A stretch of DNA of 15,626 nt, taken from assembly GCA_036398775.1 (NCBI GenBank), contig DASWOJ010000187.1, forward strand, positions 1 to 15,626. Direction: 5' to 3'. This DNA is from DASWOJ01 sp036398775 (GTDB lineage: Bacteria > Pseudomonadota > Alphaproteobacteria > Acetobacterales > Acetobacteraceae). The translations under genes were made by a program, and so were the position numbers. The notes beneath the pieces are model-generated. The model had not been told where the DNA came from. It made no database searches and was given only the letters and a program-made list of their open reading frames with translations. Of this stretch, positions 1 through 8,755 are shown in pieces. Each line of letters starts with the position of its first letter. Within the stretch, counting starts at the first letter, position 1.

Positions 1-67
1 CAGCCTCGTCCACGACGCAGATCGCCGTCAGCTTCTGCGACACGTCCAAACCAACAAATTGGGTCAT
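1..67 (-). CDS. IS110-family transposase, N-terminal fragment cut by window edge
   Basis: The reverse strand reads MTQFVGLDVSQKLTAICVVD and continues off the left edge, so only 22 codons are visible. The motif FVGLDVSQK, with the first acidic residue of the DEDD RuvC-like fold in GLDVS, is the standard opening of IS110-family recombinases. The ATG at 67-65 is preceded by a good ribosome binding site (GGGAGGCGG, about five bases upstream), which supports this start. The protein would catalyse excision and insertion of its own element, guided in this family by an RNA from the element's non-coding end. Whether the rest of the gene is intact cannot be seen here. It lies 122 bp downstream of the iolE stop on the same strand, so it could be read through from the inositol operon. 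Confidence 0.85.
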   Translation of the reverse strand, partial: MTQFVGLDVSQKLTAICVVDEA

Positions 68-189
68 CGAACCGCCTCCCATGGTGCGAACCGCCGGGCA
101 ACAGCGCCCGGATCGCAGCATCATGGAGGACCTAGGCCCCCACCGCGATTACCCGATGTCCACACGTGCTTCACGCGCGCCGCCGCCGT
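68..189 (-). ncRNA. Non-coding end of the IS110 element, candidate bridge (seek) RNA
   Basis: This 122 bp stretch between the iolE stop and the IS110 start has no convincing gene but contains strong hairpins. One is CCGGGC/GCCCGG at 94-99 and 106-111 with a six-base loop. Another, on the minus strand, is GGGGG/CCTCC (one G-U pair) at 137-141 and 125-129 around a seven-base loop CCTAGGT. IS110 elements of the IS621 type carry a structured guide RNA upstream of the recombinase gene, which is the position here. The outer boundary of the element was not identified, because IS110 ends lack long inverted repeats. Calling this a guide RNA is inference from position and fold. Confidence 0.4.
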
Positions 190-1086
190 TCAAGCGACGC
201 TGAAACCCGCCGCCTCGGCCGCCTCGCGCAGGGCGGCGTAGCCCTTGCGTGCATAGGTGAGGGGGTGGGCACGGGCCGGGTCCTGCTCGGCCTCGACGAT
301 CAGCCAGCCGCCGTAGCCCGCCGCGGCGACGGGTTGCAGGGCGGGGACGAACTCGACCGCGCCATCCCCAGGCACGGTGAACACGCCCGCGACGACAGAA
401 TCGAGGAAGCTCCACCGCTCCGACCGAGCACGGGCCAGCACGCCGGGGCGCACGTCCTTGGCATGGACGTGGTTGATCCGGTGCGCCCAGCGCCGCGATA
501 CGGCAGCCGGGTCCTCGCCGGCAAAGGTCAGGTGTCCCGTGTCGAACAGCAGGCCGACGCTTGGCGGCGTGCCCTCCATCAGCCGGTCTATCTCCGCCGC
601 CGTCTCGATCACGGTGCCCATGTGGTGGTGGAAGGCGATCCGCACGCCCTGCGCCGCCATCCCGTCGCCAAGCTCGCCCAGCCGGCCCAGGAACACCGGC
701 CACTCGTCTTCCGTCATCACCGGCCGGTCGGCAACGGGCGTGCCGCGGCTGCCCTGCACCGTGCCGGAGATTTCGGCGAACACCATCACCCCGCAGCCAC
801 AGGCGCGTAGCAGGTCCATGTGGGGCCGCATGGCCTCGATCTCCTGCGCGACGGTGCGGCGGCGCAGCTCCGCGCCATACCAGCCGGACACGAAGCTTAG
901 GCCGTGCCGGGCCAGCACCCGCTGCAGCGTGACGGGGTCATTGGGGAACTTGTTGCCTTTCTCGATGCCGGTGAAACCGGCCTGCCGCGCTTCGGCGAGG
1001 CAGGTTTCCAGCGGCGTGTCGCCGCCCAGCTCCGGCATGTCGTCGTTGCTCCAGGCAATCGGGTTGGTGCCGATCTGGACTGTCAT
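190..1086 (-). CDS. iolE: Myo-inosose-2 dehydratase (IolE)
   Basis: This 298-residue TIM-barrel protein of the AP-endonuclease-2/sugar isomerase superfamily dehydrates 2-keto-myo-inositol to 3D-(3,5/4)-trihydroxycyclohexane-1,2-dione. Typical IolE features are the N-terminus MTVQIGTNPIAWSNDDMPEL, TGIEKGNKFP (39-48), the metal-site segment FHHHMGTVIET (152-162), LLFDTGHLTFAG (179-190), NHVHAKDVRP (205-214) and IVEAEQDP (263-270). Length and motif order match the family, with no visible damage. The frame is open further upstream, but ATG at 1086 is chosen because it gives the family N-terminus and leaves a 5 bp gap to the iolD stop. The Shine-Dalgarno sequence is close and imperfect (AGGGG two or three bases before ATG), so translation may depend on coupling to iolD. 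It is the last operon gene before the IS110 end. Confidence 0.95.
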   Translation of the reverse strand: MTVQIGTNPIAWSNDDMPELGGDTPLETCLAEARQAGFTGIEKGNKFPNDPVTLQRVLARHGLSFVSGWYGAELRRRTVAQEIEAMRPHMDLLRACGCGVMVFAEISGTVQGSRGTPVADRPVMTEDEWPVFLGRLGELGDGMAAQGVRIAFHHHMGTVIETAAEIDRLMEGTPPSVGLLFDTGHLTFAGEDPAAVSRRWAHRINHVHAKDVRPGVLARARSERWSFLDSVVAGVFTVPGDGAVEFVPALQPVAAAGYGGWLIVEAEQDPARAHPLTYARKGYAALREAAEAAGFSVA

Positions 1087-1091
1087 CGCCC

Positions 1092-2944
<1,853 letters not shown>

Positions 2945-2948
<4 letters not shown>

Positions 2949-3988
2949 GCTGCCGCCTCCTGCTCCGCCGCAACCCCGGCTGGCGCCACCCGCACGGTCC
3001 CGCCGGTTCTGAGGCTTTCAAACGCGGCGTCGGCCAGGCGCAGCGCCTCGCGTCCCTCGGCAAAGCCCGCGAGCGGCGCGGCGCCACCCTCCACGCACTC
3101 GATGAATTGATCCAGCTCGGCCTGATAGGCGTCGCGGTAGCGCTCGATGAAGAAGTCGAGCACGGGATCCTGGGCATGGGTCCGCCCGGCGCCCCACGCC
3201 TCCACCGTCGTCGGGTGGCGGTTGCCGGCGAGAAGCATGCCCGTCGCACCGAACGCCTCGACACGCTGGTCGTAGCCGTAGGCGCAGCGCCGGCTGTTGT
3301 TGATGTGGACCAGCGCCCCGGACGCCGCACGCATGACGACCATTGCGGCATCTATGTCGCCCGCGTCGCGGATGGCCGGTTCAATCAGGTTGGCACCCAT
3401 CGCCTGCACCTCGACGATCTCGCCGGCGAGGTAACGGGCCATGTCGAAGTCGTGGATGGTCATGTCGCGGAACAGCCCACCCGAGGCGGCGACATACTGG
3501 GCCGGCGGGGGCGACGGGTCGCGGCTGGTGATGACGACCTGCTCCAGCGTCCCGATCTCGCCGGACAGGATGCGGCCGCGCAGCGACCTGAACGATGGGT
3601 CGAAACGCCGGTTGAAGCCGATCGCCACCAGCGGGCGCAGCGGGGCGATCTCACGCCAGCACGCCTCGACCCGCGCCATGTCGAGGTCCACCGGCTTCTC
3701 GCACAGCACGGCCTTGCCGGCCTTGGCCGCCTGCGTGATCAGGTGGACGTGGGTGCCGGTCGAGGACGCGATCAACACGGCCCGGACCCGGCTGTCTGCG
3801 AGGATTTCCTCGACCGAGCCTGCCGCCTGCCCGCCGAGCGTCCGGGCGGTGTCCTCCGCCGCTCCGGCGGCGACGTCGTAGCAGGACACCAGCTCGGCCC
3901 GCGGATGCGCTGCGATGTTGCGGGCGTGCACCCTACCGATCCGGCCGCAGCCAAGGAGAGCGAACCCGATCATGCCAGTCCCGATCAT
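2945..3988 (-). CDS. iolG: Inositol 2-dehydrogenase (IolG), Gfo/Idh/MocA family
   Basis: NAD-dependent dehydrogenase of 347 residues that oxidises myo-inositol to 2-keto-myo-inositol (scyllo-inosose), the first pathway step. A Rossmann fold with GCGRIG (13-18) follows the N-terminal strand. CEKPVDLD (96-103) carries the catalytic lysine K98. DMTIHDFDMARY (175-186) carries the D and H (D175, H179) expected of the IolG triad. The alpha/beta C-terminal domain includes VHINNSRRCAYGYDQR (227-242), common in inositol rather than glucose-fructose enzymes. The start region is duplicated: ATG at 3988 and ATG at 3973 are both in frame. 3988 is preferred because AAAGGA sits five bases upstream, against only GGGA for the second. 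The two downstream genes, iolD and iolE, strongly support inositol as substrate, though scyllo- or chiro-inositol could also be used. Confidence 0.92.
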
Positions 3989-3994
3989 GCCAGT
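3965..3994. repeat. 15-bp perfect tandem duplication at the iolG start
   Basis: The unit CCCGATCATGCCAGT occurs twice back to back (3965-3979 and 3980-3994). On the minus strand each copy carries an ATG in the same frame, five bases after a purine-rich stretch, so the gene has two stacked start sites and the protein would begin MIGTGMIGF. Fifteen bases is a multiple of three, so the duplication did not break the gene. Confidence 0.9.
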
Positions 3995-4027
3995 CCTTTC
4001 GCGGTGGTGGATTTGCGCCGGAAAGGG

Positions 4028-4050
4028 CCGGGGGCAGCCGTCGCCCCCGG
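4028..4050 (-). terminator. Strong intercistronic hairpin between the ATPase gene and iolG
   Basis: CCGGGGGC (4028-4035) and GCCCCCGG (4043-4050) form a perfect 8-bp GC stem with a 7-base loop. It lies in the 175 bp gap between the transporter ATPase and iolG. On the minus-strand transcript the stem is followed by CCCTTTCC, which has only three U residues. This is a weak intrinsic terminator at best and could instead be an attenuator or a 3'-end stabiliser that lowers iolG-D-E expression relative to the transporter. A second small stem CCCC/GGGG lies at 4055-4058 and 4065-4068. No clear separate promoter for iolG was recognised in the gap. Confidence 0.5.
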
Positions 4051-4150
4051 TGATCCCCGGTCAAGGGGTTGCGATCCGATAGCGCGCCGGCGCCCGCCGC
4101 TCACCGGCTTCGCATGGGCCGCAATTCACGCGCACCGATTCACATGGACT

Positions 4151-4162
4151 ATGGCCGGCCAT
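4151..4162. repeat. 12-bp perfect palindrome just after the ATPase stop
   Basis: ATGGCCGGCCAT is fully self-complementary and lies one base downstream of the ABC ATPase stop codon (TGA, complement of 4164-4166). It could be a protein-binding site or an RNA fold; nothing else indicates its role. Confidence 0.5.
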
Positions 4163-4163
4163 C

Positions 4164-5663
4164 TCACGCGGCCTTCTCCAGCGCCGCCAGTGCCATGATC
4201 CGCTCCTCCGTGGCCTCGGCATGCGAAAGCTCGCCCATCATGCGGCCCTCGCGCATCACCAGCACCCGGTCGGAGATGGTCAGCACCTCCGGCAGGTCTG
4301 ACGAGATCACCAGGATCGCCAGCCCGTCGGCCGCCAGCTCGCGCATCAGGGCGTAGATCTCCGCCTTGGCGCCGACGTCCACGCCCCGCGTCGGCTCGTC
4401 TATGATGAGCACGGCGGGGTGCGTGGCCAGCCACTTCGCCAGCACCACCTTCTGCTGGTTGCCGCCGCTCAGCAGCCCGATCACCTGGTCCCGGCTCGGC
4501 GTCCTCACCCGCAGGCGCTGCACGTACTTGTCCACGACCCCCCGCTCCGCCGCGAAGTTGATCATGCCGCCATTCGACAAGCGCCGCAGCGCCGCGAGCG
4601 TCAGGTTGTCCCCGACGCCGTGCATCAGCACGAGGCCCTGGCCCTTGCGGTCCTCCGGCACCAGGCCGATCCCGTGCCGCATGGCGGTGAGCGGTCGGTC
4701 CACGGTGATGCGCGCGCCGTTGAGCCACACCTCGCCCGCATCCGGCGGCGGCGCGCCGAACACGCCGAGCGCCGTTTCCGACCGTCCCGCGCCGACCAGC
4801 CCGGCCAGGCCGACGATCTCGCCGCGCCGCAGGTCGAAGCTGATGTCGCGATACTGCGGCGCGCGTGTCAGGCCGCGGACGGATAGCACCACGGGCCGTT
4901 CCTCCTGGGACGGCGGCACGCGCTGGACGGCAGCCAGGTCGCGGCCGACCATCAGGCGCACGATCTCGTCCTGATCGGTCCCGGCCAGCGGCATCGTCCG
5001 CACGTGCTTGCCGTCCCGCAGCACGGTGACGGCGTCGCACAGCGCGAATACCTCCCGCATCCGGTGGGAGATGTAGAGGATCGTCACCCCCTCCCGCTTG
5101 AGGTCGGCGATCACCCGGAACAGCACCAGCGTTTCGGCCTCGGACAAGCTCGACGTGGGTTCGTCCAGGATCAGCAGCCGGGGCTGGTGCACGAGGCTCT
5201 TGCAGATCTCGACGATCTGCTGCTGCGCGATGGTCAGGCTGCCGAGCCGGGTGTCCGGATCGAGGTCAATGCCCAGCCGGTGCAGGACCCGGCGCGCTTC
5301 GCCGCGCATGGCGGCGCGGTTTACGAAAATGCCGCCGAGGCGCGGCTCCCGGCCCAGTGCGATGTTCTCGGCAACCGAGAGATTGGGGGCGAGGTTCAGC
5401 TCCTGGAACACGATGGCGATGCCGTGGCGGTTGGCATCGCGGGTGCTGTGCAGGTCGAGCGGCATGCCCTCGAAGACCAGCCGCCCGCCGGGGTCCGGGC
5501 GCTGAACCCCGGCGATGCACAGCATCAGCGTGGACTTGCCCGCGCCGTTCTCGCCCATCACGGCGTGCACGGTGCCGGCCTCCACGGCGAAGGATACATC
5601 CTGCAGCGCCTTCACGCCGGGGAAGGTCTTGGACACGTTCTCGACGTCCAGCAGTGCCGCCAC
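4164..5663 (-). CDS. Sugar ABC transporter ATP-binding protein (RbsA/MglA type), probably inositol
   Basis: A 499-residue cytoplasmic ATPase with two fused nucleotide-binding domains, as in CUT2 carbohydrate importers. Domain 1 has Walker A GENGAGKST (37-45), Q-loop FQELN (86-90), the degenerate signature LTIAQQQ (143-149) usual for this family, Walker B LLILDEPTSSL (163-173) and H200. Domain 2 has the altered Walker A GLVGAGRSE (288-296), EDRKGQGL (337-344), a canonical LSGGNQQ signature (398-404) and Walker B VLIIDEPTRGVD (418-429). Domain 1 is probably the main hydrolytic site, as known for RbsA relatives. The start is GTG at 5663 with AGGGGG six bases upstream. The binding protein and permease lie immediately upstream and iolGDE downstream, so inositol is the likely cargo (compare IatA). 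Ribose or another sugar cannot be excluded from sequence alone. Confidence 0.93.
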   Translation of the reverse strand: MAALLDVENVSKTFPGVKALQDVSFAVEAGTVHAVMGENGAGKSTLMLCIAGVQRPDPGGRLVFEGMPLDLHSTRDANRHGIAIVFQELNLAPNLSVAENIALGREPRLGGIFVNRAAMRGEARRVLHRLGIDLDPDTRLGSLTIAQQQIVEICKSLVHQPRLLILDEPTSSLSEAETLVLFRVIADLKREGVTILYISHRMREVFALCDAVTVLRDGKHVRTMPLAGTDQDEIVRLMVGRDLAAVQRVPPSQEERPVVLSVRGLTRAPQYRDISFDLRRGEIVGLAGLVGAGRSETALGVFGAPPPDAGEVWLNGARITVDRPLTAMRHGIGLVPEDRKGQGLVLMHGVGDNLTLAALRRLSNGGMINFAAERGVVDKYVQRLRVRTPSRDQVIGLLSGGNQQKVVLAKWLATHPAVLIIDEPTRGVDVGAKAEIYALMRELAADGLAILVISSDLPEVLTISDRVLVMREGRMMGELSHAEATEERIMALAALEKAA

Positions 5664-5702
5664 GGCTGCCCCCCTACGTTCCCCGGCCGATGATGCGCGC
5701 TG

Positions 5703-5741
5703 CTTGCCCCAGTTACTTGCCCCGGCTACTTGCCAAGGAAC
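5703..5741. repeat. Three imperfect 13-bp tandem repeats across the binding-protein stop codon
   Basis: Units begin CTTGCCCCAGTTA (5703), CTTGCCCCGGCTA (5716) and CTTGCCAAGGAAC (5729). The third unit codes for the last residues of the binding protein, the stop codon ends the second, and the first lies in the gap before the ATPase. It looks like a local slippage duplication of the gene end. Confidence 0.7.
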
Positions 5742-6679
5742 TGGTCCACGTTCTTCGCGTCGATCAGGTCCACCCCCGTGTCATAGACCGGCTCCACGCT
5801 CTGCTTCGCCAGCAGGGCGTTGAGCACGATCAGCGACTGCGCCCCCATGGCGCGCGGGCGCTGGCCGACCAGGGCGGTGGCGAGGCCAGACTTAATCAGG
5901 CGAAGCTGCGGGTCCTGCGAGTCGAACGACACCACGACGAACTTGCCCGCCTTCACGTCGTCCGCCCGGCTGCGCAGCGCCCTCGTGTAGGCCTCCGGCG
6001 CGAACATCGGCCAGCCCCCGGCGAAGAAGAAGCCGGACAGGCCAGGGTTCTTGGCCAGAACGTCCTGCATGATCTGGATGCCCCGGCTGCTGTCGTCCTC
6101 GCAGGGGAACGGCGAGCCTCCCACCTCCTTGAAGCCGTCGCCAAGTGCCGACTTGAAGCCAGCCATGCGGTCGTTCAGGTTGGCGGCGGCCAGCCCGCCA
6201 GTGATAATGGCGTAGGTGCCGCCCCCGGGCAGCGCCGCGCGGAACGCCTTGCCGCCCATTTCGCCGCCGACGCGGTTGTTGGTGCCGACGAATGCCGAGC
6301 GCTTCGACTTCGGCGCGTCCGAATCGAAGGTGATGACCGGGATGCCCTTCGCCTGCGCCGCGTTGATGGCGGCGGCGACGGAGTCCGGGTTGTTCGGCGC
6401 GATGGCCAGCCCCGATACGCCCCGGGTGATGAGGTCGCGGATGACCCGCACCTGCTCGCCCTCGTCCACCTGGGTCGGCCCGGTGAACAGGCACTCGACG
6501 CCCATCTTGCTCGCCTGTTCCTTGCAGCCGGCTTCCACGTCGGCGTAGAACGGTACGCCGACCAGCTTCGGCACCAGGGCGAACACCTTCTTCTTCTCCT
6601 GGGCCAGCAGGCCCCGCGGCAGGACCGCCGCCAGGCCGGCAGCGCCCGTCGTGTAGAGCAGCTTGCGTCGTGTGGTCAT
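5726..6679 (-). CDS. Periplasmic sugar-binding protein of CUT2 ABC importer, probably inositol
   Basis: A 317-residue periplasmic-binding-protein type 1 (Peripla_BP_4, RbsB-like) receptor. The N-terminus TTRRKLLYTTGAAGLAAVL has a twin-arginine motif and hydrophobic core, with a likely cleavage after LLA (about 26); Tat export is inferred. The mature part starts KKVFALVPKLVGVPFYADVE, the usual first strand and ligand-contact region. GLAIAPNNPDSVAAAI (90-105), IPVITFDSDAP (113-123), VGTNNRVGGEMGG (131-143) and VVVSFDSQDPQLRLIKSG (248-265) follow the family plan. ATG at 6679 is chosen over upstream in-frame starts because GGAGGGA lies seven bases upstream and the signal peptide begins there; the longer frame would overlap the permease. 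It lies between the permease (44 bp gap) and the ATPase (62 bp gap). Inositol specificity is inferred from the adjacent iol genes. Confidence 0.92.
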   Translation of the reverse strand: MTTRRKLLYTTGAAGLAAVLPRGLLAQEKKKVFALVPKLVGVPFYADVEAGCKEQASKMGVECLFTGPTQVDEGEQVRVIRDLITRGVSGLAIAPNNPDSVAAAINAAQAKGIPVITFDSDAPKSKRSAFVGTNNRVGGEMGGKAFRAALPGGGTYAIITGGLAAANLNDRMAGFKSALGDGFKEVGGSPFPCEDDSSRGIQIMQDVLAKNPGLSGFFFAGGWPMFAPEAYTRALRSRADDVKAGKFVVVSFDSQDPQLRLIKSGLATALVGQRPRAMGAQSLIVLNALLAKQSVEPVYDTGVDLIDAKNVDQFLGK

Positions 6680-6723
6680 CGTTGTTCCCTCCCAGGATGT
6701 TCTTTCTGTTTTTAGCTGGGCCG

Positions 6724-7722
6724 TTATCTTCGCCAGAGGCCCTTGCGCAGTTGGTCTATGAACACGGCCAGGATGATGACCGCGCCGACGAAGATGCCCT
6801 GCCAGTAGGCGTCGGTGCCGAGCAGCACGAGGCCGTTGCGCAGTACTTCCAGGATCACCGTGCCCACCAGGACGCCCAGCACGGTGCCTTCGCCGCCGGT
6901 CAGGGCGGTGCCGCCGATCACCGCCGCGGCGATGACGCTCAACTCCTTGCCGAGGCCCTGGTTGGCGATGGCCGAGGACAGGTAGCTCACCTCGACCACG
7001 CCCGCGAGGCCGGCGGTCACGGCCGAGATCACGTAAACCGAGATCTTTAGCCGGTCCACCTCCAGTCCGCTCAGGCGCCCGGCCCGTTCGTTGCCGCCCA
7101 CGGCATAGAGCTGGCGGCCGAACACGGTGCGGTCGAGCACGACCCAGGCCAGGGCGGCCAGGACGAGGAACAACAGGAAGGGGTTGGGCAGGCCGAACGT
7201 GTCGCCGCCGCCCAGGCCGAAGAAGGGGTCGCCCTCCGGACGGAAGTCGTTGATGGACTTGCCGCGGGTGATCACCAGGGCCAGCGCCCGCGCGATGCTC
7301 ATCGTCGCCAGGGTCGGCACGAAGGCCGGCATGCGCAGCTTGGTCACGCACAGCCCGTTGAACAGGCCGAACAGGGCCGCGAGGCCGAGGCCCGCGCCCA
7401 CCGCGAGCACCGTCGGCCAGCCCTGCTCCATGAGCGCCGCGGTCGTCACGGCGGTGACGCCCCAAACGCTGCCGGCGGACAGGTCAATGCCGCCGGTGAT
7501 CATCACCATGGCCTGGCCAAGGGCGACGATCCCGACGAAGGAAAGGTTGCGGGCATTGTTCAAGAGGTTGTCAGCCGTGCGGAACTCCGGCGACACGGCC
7601 GAAAGCAGGGCCACCATGATGAGCAGCGCCACCATGATCCCGGTCTCACGCGAGCGGAGCAGGCGTGCGCCGACCGGGGCGCGGGAGGTGATGAGGGCGT
7701 CGGGCTTGGTTGCGGTGTCCAT
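6724..7722 (-). CDS. CUT2 sugar ABC transporter permease (RbsC-like), probably inositol
   Basis: A 332-residue integral inner-membrane protein of the BPD_transp_2 family, which forms the channel of the importer as a dimer. Hydrophobic segments appear at about 28-44, 60-78, 85-98, 104-122, 135-151, 181-196, 228-250, 262-275, 280-298 and 308-323. Family hallmarks are MITGGIDLSAGS (74-85), the cytoplasmic-loop segment VGGNERAGRLSGLEVDRLK (208-226) that contacts the ATPase, and AAAVIGGTALTGGEGT (265-280). Full length. The ATG at 7722 follows GGAG with an eight-base spacer. This is the first gene of the operon, so the promoter must lie upstream at 7723 or beyond. The permease-first order is less common than binding protein first. 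Confidence 0.93.
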   Translation of the reverse strand: MDTATKPDALITSRAPVGARLLRSRETGIMVALLIMVALLSAVSPEFRTADNLLNNARNLSFVGIVALGQAMVMITGGIDLSAGSVWGVTAVTTAALMEQGWPTVLAVGAGLGLAALFGLFNGLCVTKLRMPAFVPTLATMSIARALALVITRGKSINDFRPEGDPFFGLGGGDTFGLPNPFLLFLVLAALAWVVLDRTVFGRQLYAVGGNERAGRLSGLEVDRLKISVYVISAVTAGLAGVVEVSYLSSAIANQGLGKELSVIAAAVIGGTALTGGEGTVLGVLVGTVILEVLRNGLVLLGTDAYWQGIFVGAVIILAVFIDQLRKGLWRR

Positions 7723-7979
7723 CCTGCGTGCTCCGTGCCTCTTGGGGTGGGACGGTTAAGCCAGTCAGCAACGCCGCGCCGGGTCAGGCCGGCCAGATCA
7801 CGGAGGGCAGGCGAGCCTAGACCCCGATAGTCTGGCCAGTTAGAGCGGCATCTCCGGCGCAGGGGGGGGACACCCGCAGCGCCTGCCGGCGGTCACACGG
7901 CAGAACCGGCATGGACAAGCCAGCCTTGACCGCTCCAACCACCAAGTCAAGCGATGTTTGTGCACATGCTGGGAGCGCG
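7723..7979 (-). promoter_or_regulatory. Upstream control region of the inositol operon with several inverted repeats
   Basis: No gene is seen between the permease start and the IS remnant. On the minus strand a -35-like TTGACT lies at 7949-7944, but no good -10 sits 17 bases away, so the promoter call is weak. Inverted repeats are CTTGAC/GTCAAG (7925-7930, 7946-7951, 15-base spacer, centres 21 bases or two helical turns apart), TGTGCACA (7959-7966), CTGCCG/CGGCAG (7883-7888, 7898-7903) and GGCCAGA/TCTGGCC (7791-7797, 7831-7837). The upstream pairs are plausible operator sites for a LacI- or RpiR-type inositol regulator. No regulator gene is in the window, and I saw no GGAA-N6-TTCC motif of the kind reported for rhizobial IolR. 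Confidence 0.4.
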
Positions 7980-8079
7980 TGATCTGTCCTGGTTGCGCAG
8001 CGCGTGAAGTGTCCGGATTGTTCGCTGCGTGTTCTTAAGGTGGCGCATGGGTCGGCAATCTGCGTTGTGGGGTGTGTTC

Positions 8080-8601
8080 GTGACGCGGTTCATGGAGGCG
8101 CTGAATCGGCTCAAGCGGCGCTATTTGAGTGCGGACGAGGCGGGCGAGCTGCTTGGGGTGTCGGGCCGTCAGTCCCGGCAGCTGTGCGTGTGGTTCGAGG
8201 GCTTGGAGGGTTTGCGGGACCGGCGTTTGGGCCGGGCAGCGCCGCGCTGTGCCGATGCGGCGGAGCTGGGCCGGATGTGCGGGCTGTATCGGGACCGCTA
8301 CGGGCTGTTCAGCGCGTTCTACACCGACCGGGGCTCGCACGATTTCCTGACGCCGGAGGCGGGCGGGCGAGTGGACAAGAGGCTGACCCAGGTGGGACGG
8401 GCGCTGCCGCAACTGGGCATCCGGCACATCCCGTCCTACTCGCCCGAGGCGCGCGGGCGGATGGAGCGTGCGTTCGGCACGCTGCAGGGCCGTTTGCCGC
8501 AGGACCTGCGCCTGCGCAGGCAAACCGCCTGGAACGCCGCACCGCCCGTCCCGGCCGCACCGTCGGACCCGGCCCACAACGCCCTTCAAAACGGGCTTTG
8601 A
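8080..8601 (+). pseudogene. Internally deleted ISNCY-like transposase remnant
   Basis: The frame encodes MEALNRLKRRYLSADEAGEL followed by LGVSGRQSRQLC, a helix-turn-helix start typical of ISNCY-type transposases. It then reads GLEGLRDRRLGRAAPR and GLYRDRY and jumps directly to GLFSAFYTDRGSHDFLTPEA, the part around the second catalytic aspartate, then RLTQVGRALPQLGIRHIPSYSPEARGRMERAFGTLQGRLPQ in several consecutive blocks. In full-length relatives well over 100 residues, including the first catalytic aspartate, separate these segments. The frame survived the deletion. After GRLPQDLRL the tail no longer looks like the family and ends at 8601, suggesting a further 3' change. GTG at 8080 is the most likely original start. 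The product should be inactive. No terminal inverted repeats were found, and 8602-8755 shows no gene. Confidence 0.75.
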
Positions 8602-8755
8602 GATTGAGCGTAACGAAGCAACAACCAACCCTATTAGACCCCCAGCAGCGGCATAGGACCAACCCAGCCAAAAGACTCCGCAGTGCAGACAGCGGCAACC
8701 TGGAAAGGCGTCCAGTCCTTCCCCTGCTCTACTGCCGGTGACTTACGAACCGCTG

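Noticed and set aside
5357..6715. 452-codon plus-strand frame across the ATPase and binding-protein genes
   Set aside because: It spans two convincing genes on the other strand and has low-complexity composition without motifs; a GC-driven shadow.
6680..7465. Upstream in-frame extension of the binding protein to 579 residues
   Set aside because: It overlaps the permease gene; the signal peptide and ribosome binding site place the start at 6679.
7862..7869. Run of eight G residues in the operon leader, as a phase-variation tract
   Set aside because: A single short tract in non-coding GC-rich DNA, with no sign that its length affects a start or promoter spacing.
8004..8741. 245-codon plus-strand frame overlapping the transposase remnant
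   Set aside because: Out of frame with the recognisable transposase segments and without domain motifs. Part of it after 8510 might be a frameshifted transposase tail, but this could not be shown.
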